Assembly: GCA_031315865.1 (NCBI GenBank)
Contig: JALDRJ010000002.1
Location: 1,090,001-1,154,000 of the forward strand
Direction: 5' to 3'
Length of the DNA: 64,000 bases
DNA from: Nitrospirales bacterium
GTDB taxonomy: Bacteria > Nitrospirota > Nitrospiria > Nitrospirales > UBA8639
Shown piece after piece: positions 54,635 through 63,312 of this stretch. Each line of letters starts with the position of its first letter. Position 1 is the first letter of the stretch. The position numbers and the translations under genes are program-made. Under the pieces are notes generated by a model. That model did not search any database, had not been told where the DNA came from, and saw only the letters and a list, made by a program, of their open reading frames with translations.

Positions 54635-55276
54635 ATGGTATGGTCACGGACTATGCTGATGGCTGGAGTTTTTGGCGCGATCTTATGTATCGCGATTATT
54701 TCGGGTGATTGGTATCAATTCACGAGTCTTCGGGAGTCGGCCAGCCGGTATGGCTGTCGATTAGCAAGCAGACGTGATGAAGTCTCGCAATCCGGCTCTC
54801 CACACCTCCATAAACACTTCAATAAATCGGGCCTTCTGGAACTTCCTCATGGCCTGGCTCGTTACCTGCGAGCGCAAAACCTCATCATTATTCGACCGTA
54901 CTACCATCTGTTTTCCATGCGATTTCGAACTGCTTGGCCGCTCAAAGGCACGATCGAAGTCCGGTCAGAGGGGAGAAACCTTTTACTGGAATTAGTTAAA
55001 CGCACACCGTGGTCGTCTGCCATTATCACGACACTCTGGCTGGGAATCGTCGTCATCGGCACCTTCGCCTTTGTCGTGATGTTTGCACTGGACGGAGGGT
55101 TTGCAACGGGAAGCGGAGTGATGCTGGGCGTTGGAATCGTGGCACTGGGGATTCTTGTCCTGATCTTCGGATTGATCCTCCTTTCATTGGCCTACCGCCT
55201 CGAAGATCAACGACTCATGCAGGTGTACCAGGAATTGAAAGAAAAGTTGGGAGACAAGAAAGTCTCAACAACATGA
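54635..55276 (+). CDS. hypothetical membrane protein
   Basis: 213 residues as listed; internal starts at 54653 and 54659 are also possible. One hydrophobic helix at the N-terminus and two towards the C-terminus (AIITTLWLGIVVIGTFAFVV and GVGIVALGILVLIFGLILLSL), then a short charged tail. No recognised family; the cytoplasmic/periplasmic middle part is soluble. Confidence 0.5.
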   Translation: MVWSRTMLMAGVFGAILCIAIISGDWYQFTSLRESASRYGCRLASRRDEVSQSGSPHLHKHFNKSGLLELPHGLARYLRAQNLIIIRPYYHLFSMRFRTAWPLKGTIEVRSEGRNLLLELVKRTPWSSAIITTLWLGIVVIGTFAFVVMFALDGGFATGSGVMLGVGIVALGILVLIFGLILLSLAYRLEDQRLMQVYQELKEKLGDKKVSTT

Positions 55277-55364
55277 TACCTTCAGTGTCATGCCCTCCAA
55301 CTTCTTAACTTCTATCTTGTTCTTGTGTCTAACATCCCTTTGACCTTGCGGGTTTTATCTTAAT

Positions 55365-55390
55365 ATCCTAATATAAGTATATAAGGATAA
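55365..55390. promoter_or_regulatory. inverted repeat upstream of higBA-like operon, candidate operator
   Basis: TATCCT / AGGATA, 14 nt apart, in an AT-rich stretch 13 nt before the toxin gene, with TTGACC 19 nt upstream as a possible -35. HigA-type antitoxins usually repress their operon through such sites; assigned by position. Confidence 0.45.
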
Positions 55391-55402
55391 TTTCAAACTG
55401 GA

Positions 55403-55768
55403 ATGAAGCTGGTACATTTCATGGGGGACAGTAGGGCTGTGCTGAGAGACTTTCCGCGGGAGGTAAAAGACCGAATAGGGTATGCCCTCTACGAAGCTCA
55501 AAGAGGCGGAAAGGCTCATCATGTAAAACCATTAAAAGGCTTTCATGGAGCTGGCGTTTTAGAGGTCATGGAAGATTATGATGGATCGACTTACAGAGCG
55601 GTGTATACGGTCCGTTTTGCCAAAACAGTCTACGTGCTCCACACCTTTCAAAAGAAATCCAAAAAAGGCATTGCCACTCCGAAGCCAGATATGGATCTAT
55701 GGATCTCATCAAAGCAAGGCTTAAATTGGCAGAAGAAGATTTCAAGAAGGAGAAAAAACTATGACTGA
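55403..55768 (+). CDS. HigB/Gp49-like toxin (RelE superfamily)
   Basis: 121 residues. Phage-derived Gp49-like pattern: SRAVLRDFPREVKDRIGYAL, GKAHHVKPLKGFHGAGVLEV, YRAVYTVRFAKTVYVLHTFQKKSK, ending with a Lys/Arg-rich tail. These toxins cleave ribosome-bound mRNA. It precedes the XRE-type antitoxin and overlaps it by 8 nt, the inverted gene order typical of HigBA. Confidence 0.87.
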   Translation: MKLVHFMGDSRAVLRDFPREVKDRIGYALYEAQRGGKAHHVKPLKGFHGAGVLEVMEDYDGSTYRAVYTVRFAKTVYVLHTFQKKSKKGIATPKPDMDLWISSKQGLNWQKKISRRRKNYD

Positions 55769-56096
55769 GAAGATCACAAGAGGCTCGGGAAATGTTTTTG
55801 CCGATCTGGGATTTGAGAATCCCGAAGAAATGGAAACTAAAGCCAAACTGGTCAGTCAGATCAATGCCATTATCAAAAAACGGAAGTTAACACAAAAGCA
55901 GGCCGGGGTAATTTTGGGAATTACACAATCCAGAGTTTCAGACCTTGCCCGTGGAGGCTTGAGTGGATTCTCCGTAGATCGGCTTTTGCGCTTGCTGAAT
56001 AAGTTAGACCGAGAGGTTGAAATTGTCGTCAAACCCAAGAGTAGCCGACGCCCAGCGACTACGAGAGTTGTATTTGCAGATCCAATATCTGTCTAA
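55761..56096 (+). CDS. HigA-like XRE-family antitoxin
   Basis: 111 residues with a helix-turn-helix near residues 45-65 (LTQKQAGVILGITQSRVSDLARG) and the C-terminal segment of the HTH_37 family (FSVDRLLRLLNKLDREVEIVV). AAGGAG precedes the ATG. Neutralises the toxin and probably represses the operon. Confidence 0.88.
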   Translation: MTEKITRGSGNVFADLGFENPEEMETKAKLVSQINAIIKKRKLTQKQAGVILGITQSRVSDLARGGLSGFSVDRLLRLLNKLDREVEIVVKPKSSRRPATTRVVFADPISV

Positions 56097-56220
56097 TTTT
56101 TGAAGCAGCTTTTTCAGCCTTCAAGGATGAGTGCTGGATCAATGCGAGGCTTCGTGTCGTCATCGTTTGTCATTGCTTTCGTGATGACGATCTCGTCATT
56201 AGAAAGTTCCAGCTTACACG

Positions 56221-57411
56221 CTACTCCTTGGCTATCAAATCATCTTTCTTCTTCGAGAAATTTTCTACCTTGAATTTTGGAAATTCAAAGATCCAGTCCT
56301 TGAATTTGGCGTTGAGATCGGCGACTTCTTTTTGAACGTCTTCTTCAGATTTCAGGATTGATTCCTTGGGTTCGTCTTTCTTTTCCGTGTTATCGTCATC
56401 CTCTTTTGTATCGCTCTCGTCACTTTCCTTCGCGTCTTTACCGCTGTCGTCACCGGATGGTACGTCTGCCTTTTTCTCGGACGATTCCTTTACTGGTTCT
56501 TTGTAGACGAGAGTCGGGTCAAACGCTGCGGCGATCCTGCCATACACGACTTCGTCTTTGTTCATCGTTTCAACCGTCAGACGTAGGCCATCGAATGTTT
56601 CCAGGACTGCCTGCAGGCCCGCCTTCGGCGAAAACGCCGGTTCATCGGATTTTTTGACGTCTTCCAATGTCAGTTGTGCAACCGCGTTGGCGACATTGTT
56701 TACGTTAAACTGCGAATTCACTTTCTGATCTTTGGGAAGATCGCGAACTTTAAAGTCCAGTGCGTCGGGAGTGTCTTTGTAGATTGTGAGGGTTTCTCCC
56801 CCAGGATGCGTGACAGAAACCCGTTGAATGCGCTTGCCCGCAATATTCAACAACTCTTTTTCCAGCCATTCACCAGGAACCTTCTCAACGGGAAGTTTGC
56901 CGGACACCAACCACGTTTGCGGATCATCCGGCTTTCGGATGTACAGATCACTCTGGGTGGGGTTCCCTCTCCCCGGCCGCTGATTGCCCAGAAGCATGCT
57001 TGCAACAGCCTTTGAACCCTTTGCCTTGAGGGTGATGAGGGTTGAAGGCGATCCTTCGGCATTGTGATCTTGTAAACCCAGCTTTTCATACAGGTCAGGA
57101 TTTTTAGTTTTGGGTTCGCGGATACGCAGTTCAGCCATCCCGATCAGCACGGGTTTCACTTTTTCAAACGATGCGGCATACCCGCCCTTCTCTTTGACAC
57201 TCCATCGCTCGCCTTGCCGAACCAGGGTCACGGTATGATCCTTGGATTCAATCGTCATTTCTTCAATCTCATTGATTCCCGCCATCAGATCAGGAAACAC
57301 GAGCTCCCCACTCTGGCTCGGCTTCTCGTTTGTATCCTGGCTCAATAGCACGGCACCGAGGATCACAACAAAGGTGATGCCCGCCAATATCATCAATGTC
57401 TTCGGTTTCAT
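56221..57411 (-). CDS. DUF4340 domain membrane-anchored protein
   Basis: 396 residues from the ATG at 57411 (AAAGG upstream; the longer frame at 57507 starts without a ribosome site). One N-terminal anchor (LMILAGITFVVILGAVLLS), then the DUF4340 beta-rich region with SVKEKGGYAASFEKVKPVLI, and a Lys/Asp/Glu-rich linker near the C-terminus. DUF4340 proteins accompany Gld-type ABC transporter operons. It is the last gene of the operon. Confidence 0.82.
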   Translation of the reverse strand: MKPKTLMILAGITFVVILGAVLLSQDTNEKPSQSGELVFPDLMAGINEIEEMTIESKDHTVTLVRQGERWSVKEKGGYAASFEKVKPVLIGMAELRIREPKTKNPDLYEKLGLQDHNAEGSPSTLITLKAKGSKAVASMLLGNQRPGRGNPTQSDLYIRKPDDPQTWLVSGKLPVEKVPGEWLEKELLNIAGKRIQRVSVTHPGGETLTIYKDTPDALDFKVRDLPKDQKVNSQFNVNNVANAVAQLTLEDVKKSDEPAFSPKAGLQAVLETFDGLRLTVETMNKDEVVYGRIAAAFDPTLVYKEPVKESSEKKADVPSGDDSGKDAKESDESDTKEDDDNTEKKDEPKESILKSEEDVQKEVADLNAKFKDWIFEFPKFKVENFSKKKDDLIAKE

Positions 57412-57513
57412 CTCCTGACCTTTAGCTGTATTGAAAGAGTTTTCATGTTGCGATCCTGCTCTTTGGAGAACCGCCATGCCCAGGCAGGTCCCGCCAGCAG
57501 GCCTCATAGGGGC

Positions 57514-59436
57514 TTAAGTCTTCTTTCTTCGCCGCATGTGCTTACTGCCAACCCAGAAACCAGCCGCCCCGATGAGAATGGGCACAAATCCGATATTGAA
57601 AAACTTTACCCAGCTTTCCAAGCCATCGATATTTTTCACCAATTCATGCTGCACTCCCCGGAGTTCTTTTCGAACCTCCACCAATTCCTGTCGAAATTTG
57701 GCAATTTCTTCCTGTTGCTCAGGGCTCAGGATTAACGCATTGCCTTCCTGCTTCTGACTCTGCATGTTTTGAATTTTTTGTTCCGTGGCTTTCAGACGGT
57801 TTTGCAGGGCCTGCTCCTTCTGCCGGAACTGTTGTTCAGCATCCTGTTGAATGGACCTGACCAGCGTAAAGGGACGAGAAAACCCTGACCGGCTCCTCAC
57901 GCTGATTAAATCATTACTCCCACCCAGATTGTCGATGGCATTCGTGACGAAATTACCGTTACCGGCGTTGGGAATCCCAATCCGTTGTCCGAAAAAGTTT
58001 TGAACTTGCACCCAAAACCGGTCTTGCAAAAGATCGGTATCGGCGACCACGATCACATTGATGGGCTCTTGGGAAGTTGCCAGATGTTTCTGTGGCGGCC
58101 CCTCGGATTCGTCTTCCTTCTTTTCTTTGTCGGACTCCTCGGACTTGGATTTCGGTTTCCCGTCGGGGAACGCGCTCTTGGCCGTTCCGCGAATACGAGC
58201 GGCAAGGATCAGTTCTTCTCCACCCGGTTTATAACTGTTCAACATGGCAGCCACATCGGGCATGAAAGCCAAGCTCGACGCGGGAATCTGCATCGCCGCG
58301 TCATCGGAATGCAGCAGCGGTATGAGTTCTGTTTCACTCCCTTCTTTCTTTTTCAAGATTCCCGCCGAGGCCAGATTGAGATTAGGAATCTGAGCGGTCA
58401 CGATATCATCAGCACTCATGTACGCTTTCTCCAGACCAATCCACACAGGATAGTCTAAGACACGGGGACGACCCTGCTGTTGAATCTGGACTTTCTTCGC
58501 GAGGGGAAGGTCACCCACAACTTTACCCTTGACTAATTCCACCCCCCAGGCCTCGGACAGCTTTCCCAGGTCAGAGTTTTTCGGGCCTGTCCCTCCGAAT
58601 GGATTATTCGGGGTCGCCATCCCCCGGTCCGCTTCGGAATGGGGATCGATAAAGACTAGAGCCCGTCCGCCGCGAAGCACGAATTGATCGATCGCGTACA
58701 GCGTCTCATCACTCAGGTGTTTGGGATGTACAAGCATCAGCACACTGACATCCTCGGGGATTTCGGTGGCATTCTTCTCGATGGTTTTGACCTCGACAAG
58801 TTGACGGATGTGGTCCATGATCAACCAGGGCTCGCCGCCACCGGATTGTGGCATCATGGGCATGGGAGGTCCCCCCTCTATCGGAAGGCTGCTTATTACG
58901 CCAAGGACTTGTTTTTTAGGATGCGCCAGCGTGTAGACAAGCTTGGCAAGGTCATACTCAAGGAATTCCTCCCGCTCAGGTTGAAAAAATGGGATAACTT
59001 CCTGCTCATCCGTGGAACTCGTCCCGACCATGCCAAAGTAGAACTGTTTGGTTCCCCCTTCCAGCGGCACGCCCTGAAGCCCATAGGCCACGGCCCGATC
59101 TTCTTCCTCTGAAAACGGTTCGGGGTCGATGACCTGCAAAGTGATGTCTCCCCCGGAGACCTGTTCAAATTCCTCCAGCATTTCTTCAACTCGATTGGCG
59201 TAGCTCTTAATGCCGGGGAGTCCCGTCGCGAGCTTTTTAGAGAGGTACAACTTTAGCGTGATGGGCTCATCCAAGTTTTGCATGATATTCTTGGTCCCTT
59301 CAGAAAGGGTATAGAGCCGGTGCTCGGTTAAATCGAAACGCGCTGTGCTCAACGCCGCGTTGCTCAGCATATTGGCCGCGCCAAACAATACGACGGCGAG
59401 AATGAGGCCCGTTCCCGTCAGAAATTTCTTATTCAT
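57514..59436 (-). CDS. GldG-like ABC transporter auxiliary protein
   Basis: 640 residues. An N-terminal helix, a DLTEHRLYTLSEGTKNI start of the ABC_transp_aux (PF09822) domain, ALAHPKKQVLGVISSLPIEGG in the middle, a long soluble part, a coiled-coil (QQFRQKEQALQNRLKATEQK) and a C-terminal helix (FFNIGFVPILIGAAGFWVGS). GldG is the auxiliary subunit of the Gld-type ABC system, first linked to Bacteroidetes gliding but widespread; the substrate is unknown. Confidence 0.85.
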   Translation of the reverse strand: MNKKFLTGTGLILAVVLFGAANMLSNAALSTARFDLTEHRLYTLSEGTKNIMQNLDEPITLKLYLSKKLATGLPGIKSYANRVEEMLEEFEQVSGGDITLQVIDPEPFSEEEDRAVAYGLQGVPLEGGTKQFYFGMVGTSSTDEQEVIPFFQPEREEFLEYDLAKLVYTLAHPKKQVLGVISSLPIEGGPPMPMMPQSGGGEPWLIMDHIRQLVEVKTIEKNATEIPEDVSVLMLVHPKHLSDETLYAIDQFVLRGGRALVFIDPHSEADRGMATPNNPFGGTGPKNSDLGKLSEAWGVELVKGKVVGDLPLAKKVQIQQQGRPRVLDYPVWIGLEKAYMSADDIVTAQIPNLNLASAGILKKKEGSETELIPLLHSDDAAMQIPASSLAFMPDVAAMLNSYKPGGEELILAARIRGTAKSAFPDGKPKSKSEESDKEKKEDESEGPPQKHLATSQEPINVIVVADTDLLQDRFWVQVQNFFGQRIGIPNAGNGNFVTNAIDNLGGSNDLISVRSRSGFSRPFTLVRSIQQDAEQQFRQKEQALQNRLKATEQKIQNMQSQKQEGNALILSPEQQEEIAKFRQELVEVRKELRGVQHELVKNIDGLESWVKFFNIGFVPILIGAAGFWVGSKHMRRRKKT

Positions 59437-59599
59437 AACGCTTCACCTTCACCTTTTATTAAGACTCGTACAGAACAATCTTTGATGTTGGCGGTTCATC
59501 ATTCTCCAACTCTCAGCATGTTTACTGAAACAAAGAAAATGTTCAAAAACACTACTCGCCTGTGCGACAAGACCGCTGACGAAGTTTTTGGACATTTTC

Positions 59600-60334
59600 T
59601 TATTCGGCTTTTTTCATATCGATAATCGCCGCCGTCGCAAACAACCAGAACGCGATCAGCGTCAGAAAAAAGAAGATATCCCGGAGATCCAGCACGCCTT
59701 TGCTGATGGCATGAAAATGCGTCAGAAAGCTGAATGAACTGACCGTCTCCAGGATAAAATGCGGTGTCCACGCGCTCAGAGGTCCAAGAATCATCTGAAA
59801 ACCACTCAAGATGAACATCAGCCCCACCACCACACTCAGGATAAACGCGATGACCTGGTTTTTGGTCACAGCCGACATACAAGATCCGATGGCCAGGAAC
59901 CCGCCGGCCATGAGCAGACTCCCCAAATAACTAGCTGCAATCACTCCGTTATCAGGCTCGCCCAGGATATTCACCGTGATCCACATCGGAAAAGTCAGGG
60001 CCAAGGCGATACTGGTAAAGGCCCAGGCCGCGAGAAACTTCCCGACGACCGCTTCCCATATGGTCACAGGCAACGTCAGCAGCATTTCAATCGTGCCCTC
60101 CTTGCGCTCCTCGGCCCATAGCCTCATGGAAATAGCGGGAATCAACACCAGGTAGAGCCAGGGATGAAAATCAAAAAACGGGATCAAATCGGCTTGTCCG
60201 CGAATAAAAAAATTTCCCAAATAGAAGGTGAAGGCGCCACTCAACAAGAGAAAGATCACGATGAACACCGCGGCAATCGGTGTCGAAAAGTACCCGGCCA
60301 ATTCCCGTTTGAAGATGACGTTTATCCTTCCCAC
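59600..60334 (-). CDS. GldF-like ABC-2 type permease
   Basis: 244 residues, about six helices; FKRELAGYFSTPIAAVFIVIF at the N-terminus, LRLWAEERKEGTIEMLLTLPVT (cited in part) in the first cytosolic loop. GTG start with AAAGGA upstream. Forms the membrane part of the ABC transporter with the ATPase upstream. Confidence 0.87.
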   Translation of the reverse strand: MGRINVIFKRELAGYFSTPIAAVFIVIFLLLSGAFTFYLGNFFIRGQADLIPFFDFHPWLYLVLIPAISMRLWAEERKEGTIEMLLTLPVTIWEAVVGKFLAAWAFTSIALALTFPMWITVNILGEPDNGVIAASYLGSLLMAGGFLAIGSCMSAVTKNQVIAFILSVVVGLMFILSGFQMILGPLSAWTPHFILETVSSFSFLTHFHAISKGVLDLRDIFFFLTLIAFWLFATAAIIDMKKAE

Positions 60335-60404
60335 TATTGCATCCTTTCTAGATCATGAGTCGTATGCATTCTGCCGTCAGTACTTTTTCCTCGAACGACT
60401 AATA

Positions 60405-61361
60405 CTAGGTGAGTGCCTGCTTCGGAGCCGTTAAGGCTCGAAACACTTCATCCAAATGTCCACGATCGACATGCAGCTCCACGACATCCCATTGCTGTTC
60501 GCGCGCACATTGTCCCACATCGGCGATTATCCATCGGCCGTGATCCGGGAATATGCGAAGGCGCACACAACCATCCTGTTGGCCGAGTTCTTCGACGTTA
60601 TTCACACCCTCAATCTTTGACAGCTCAGCCTGCATGGCATACACCTCCCCATGACGGACGGAAAGGACCACCGTATTGTGCATCGGAGATTGTCCCTCCA
60701 GGTCGGCCGGCGTGCCGTCGGTGACAACTTTTCCCTTGGCGATAATCATCGCTCGCGTGCAGACCGCTTGAACTTCCTCAAGAATATGCGTCGAGAGAAT
60801 GATGGCCTTGTGAGGGGCCATGGTCCTGATCAATGTGCGAACTTCATGTTTTTGATTGGGATCCAACCCATCGGTCGGTTCATCGAGTATTAAGACTTCA
60901 GGGTCGTGCAGTATGGCCTGCGCAAGCCCAAGTCGCCGTTTAAACCCTTTTGACAAGGTCTCTATGGGTTGCTCCAGCACACTTTGAAGATTGACTTTTT
61001 CCACGGTTTCGGCGATGCGCGTTCGAAGATCTTCGCCGTAAAGCCCGCGCATTTCTCCGATGAATGTCAAATAGCCGATCGGTGTCATATCCTGATAAGC
61101 CGGAGCGCCTTCCGGCAGGTAGCCGATGCGCTTCTTGGCTTCCAACGGGCTGTCCAGAATGTCGTATCCACAAATCTTGGCCGTTCCTCCGGATGGCGTC
61201 AGGAACCCCGTGATCATCTTCATCGTCGTAGACTTGCCGGCTCCGTTTGGCCCAAGAAAGCCCAGGACTTCTCCTTGGCCTACCGTAAATGAGACGCCGT
61301 CGACGGCGACAATTGACCCGAATTCTTTGCGGAGACCGGTAATATCAACCATTGTGCCCAT
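60405..61361 (-). CDS. GldA-like ABC transporter ATP-binding protein
   Basis: 318 residues. Walker A GPNGAGKST, signature LSKGFKRRLGLA, Walker B VLILDEPTDGLDP and switch STHILEE; a C-terminal ~90-residue extension typical of GldA/DrrA-like exporters. GAGGG precedes the start. Energises the permease to drive export or retrieval of an unknown substrate. Confidence 0.9.
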   Translation of the reverse strand: MGTMVDITGLRKEFGSIVAVDGVSFTVGQGEVLGFLGPNGAGKSTTMKMITGFLTPSGGTAKICGYDILDSPLEAKKRIGYLPEGAPAYQDMTPIGYLTFIGEMRGLYGEDLRTRIAETVEKVNLQSVLEQPIETLSKGFKRRLGLAQAILHDPEVLILDEPTDGLDPNQKHEVRTLIRTMAPHKAIILSTHILEEVQAVCTRAMIIAKGKVVTDGTPADLEGQSPMHNTVVLSVRHGEVYAMQAELSKIEGVNNVEELGQQDGCVRLRIFPDHGRWIIADVGQCAREQQWDVVELHVDRGHLDEVFRALTAPKQALT

Positions 61362-61491
61362 AGCGTACCCTCTTGGATAGATAGTGTGACCTGCGCTGGC
61401 GATTCATCGCTTCATCGGACAGATTGAACTTTTTGCACCATTCCTTCATATCTTATACCGCCGATTCCAGGAATTGTCATGTCTACACCGC

Positions 61492-63312
61492 TCATGACGA
61501 TGCATGCAAATACAACGGAGCGACATCATCCTCTTTTGCCGCCCATGTTCCCTTAGTTTTCTCTAATGCTTGCATTTCCGGGGCGATGGTCTCCCAAAAC
61601 CTCGTTCCATTCCATTCACCAGCCTTAGCTGAGTACAGGGTTCGATCCAGATCCTGGATGGCCTGTTGGGCGGCGCTAGCTCCCTGGGTCGTCTGCCCGA
61701 ATTTCCTGGCGACACTACCCAGATTGCGATGACCGCTGCCTTCCCAGGTCACCGAGGCCCACCTCAATAACGCTTCGCGTGCTTGCTGCGGCTTGTTCTG
61801 TAAACAAGCCTGTTTGACTAATGACCGTATCATTCGAATCGACTCGTGGGACTTTTGTTTGTCTTCCTGAATACGGTTCTGCTGCATCATGAGTTTTCTC
61901 CGGTCACCCCACCAACCCGCAGCGGTCAACAACCACAGCGCCAACAGGAGCCCCATCATGACAGGCCATGACATCCCTAGTGAGCCGGAGGAAGCGGCAT
62001 TTCCCGACTGAGGCAAGCCCTGTCCTTCTGAAAGAAACGAAGAAGACTGCGCATCATTCACAATACTCGTCGTTCCGTTCCCGGGCTGAGCAGAGGGTTC
62101 GGAAGCATTCGCCCCATGGATAGTCAGCGTTTGAGCGGGGAGCACGGCCTCTTCAGGCTTTTTTGTCTCCAGATTCCACCAACGTATTCGAATTTCCGGT
62201 AGGAGGACATCGCCTGGTCGTGTCGGAACGAAGGCCAGTTTTTGCTCGCGTTTTCCAACGGCCCACGACCCGTCAAATGCCGTCGTGATAGACGGTTGAT
62301 CAGGGTACACCTTAACGCTTGAATGCTCAGTGACGGGCACTTCCGGTAACTGTTCGCCGGTTAACCCCCGGGCTTGAATCGTAATCGTCCGGGTCACGGG
62401 CTCGCCCACTTGAAGTTTGGTAAGATCGGAAGACCATGTCTCGTTCACGGAGAGCTCACGAGCGGGTAGCCATGAGCCTTGTTGCATCGTGGGAGGAATT
62501 TCCTCTACGTTCAAAGTCATCTCCTGGCTTCTGGCCCGAATCAATCGTGTTGACTGAAACCCGCTCCCAAACACACCGGGACGATTCCCGAACATCTCCT
62601 CAAACATCGATCGCGGCCTCCGGCCATCCGGCACCTTTCCGGTAAACAACACCGAGGGAATGGTTAAGGGACCGCTGGCTTGGGGAATCACGAGATAACG
62701 GCGTTCAATCACCTGATATCGGCGCCCATTTTGAATCGTCTCAAACGAGTGATCTTCACCGATACGTTCAACGATAGCTTGGCTGATTTTGGGATCTTCT
62801 AATTGCCCCTCGCGAAGCAAAACGGCATGATACAAACGCAAGGTGAAGACCATTTGGCTTTGCACATATGGTTCACGGGGTTCGATCGACGCCTCTAAGT
62901 ACACATCCTTTCCTGCGGGGTCTCCTGTATTTTGCGCATGTTCCTGAACCCGTAACGTCAGGGGCGCACTAGACTGCGTACCCACCCGGATCGCGGGAAT
63001 CGTGACATCGCCGACTTGCTTAGGCGAAAGAGTTATCGCCCATTGCGTTGAAGTCGAAGTTCGGCCGTTGATGATGCTGGTTTGACTGCTTTGTGAATTC
63101 TCCAGCACATCAAAATTCTTCTTCAACCCGGAGAGATCGGGGGTCTCGCCCGTCGATGGCCCTTTCAGCTCCACGACCAAACGAACCGTTTCGTCCATGG
63201 AGATGGGATTCCGGTCGACATAAGCTCGAACCGTTTGCCCCAATGCGCTGTTGATACTGAATTCCAGCAGCAGCAACGTCACAAGCCAGATACAAGAACG
63301 AGGACTCACCAT
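61492..63312 (-). CDS. BatD-like (oxygen tolerance) protein
   Basis: 606 residues. A signal-like N-terminal helix, a series of beta-sandwich repeats (VRAYVDRNPISMDETVRLVV, SPRSC..; VGDVTIPAIRVGTQSSAPLTLRV, LVIPQASGPLTIPSVLFTG) and a C-terminal membrane helix (WPVMMGLLLALWLLTAAGWW) with a cytosolic tail. BatD proteins go with BatA/B von Willebrand proteins in the Bat (aerotolerance/envelope) cluster. ATG overlaps the upstream TPR gene end by 7 bases. Confidence 0.82.
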   Translation of the reverse strand: MVSPRSCIWLVTLLLLEFSINSALGQTVRAYVDRNPISMDETVRLVVELKGPSTGETPDLSGLKKNFDVLENSQSSQTSIINGRTSTSTQWAITLSPKQVGDVTIPAIRVGTQSSAPLTLRVQEHAQNTGDPAGKDVYLEASIEPREPYVQSQMVFTLRLYHAVLLREGQLEDPKISQAIVERIGEDHSFETIQNGRRYQVIERRYLVIPQASGPLTIPSVLFTGKVPDGRRPRSMFEEMFGNRPGVFGSGFQSTRLIRARSQEMTLNVEEIPPTMQQGSWLPARELSVNETWSSDLTKLQVGEPVTRTITIQARGLTGEQLPEVPVTEHSSVKVYPDQPSITTAFDGSWAVGKREQKLAFVPTRPGDVLLPEIRIRWWNLETKKPEEAVLPAQTLTIHGANASEPSAQPGNGTTSIVNDAQSSSFLSEGQGLPQSGNAASSGSLGMSWPVMMGLLLALWLLTAAGWWGDRRKLMMQQNRIQEDKQKSHESIRMIRSLVKQACLQNKPQQAREALLRWASVTWEGSGHRNLGSVARKFGQTTQGASAAQQAIQDLDRTLYSAKAGEWNGTRFWETIAPEMQALEKTKGTWAAKEDDVAPLYLHASS

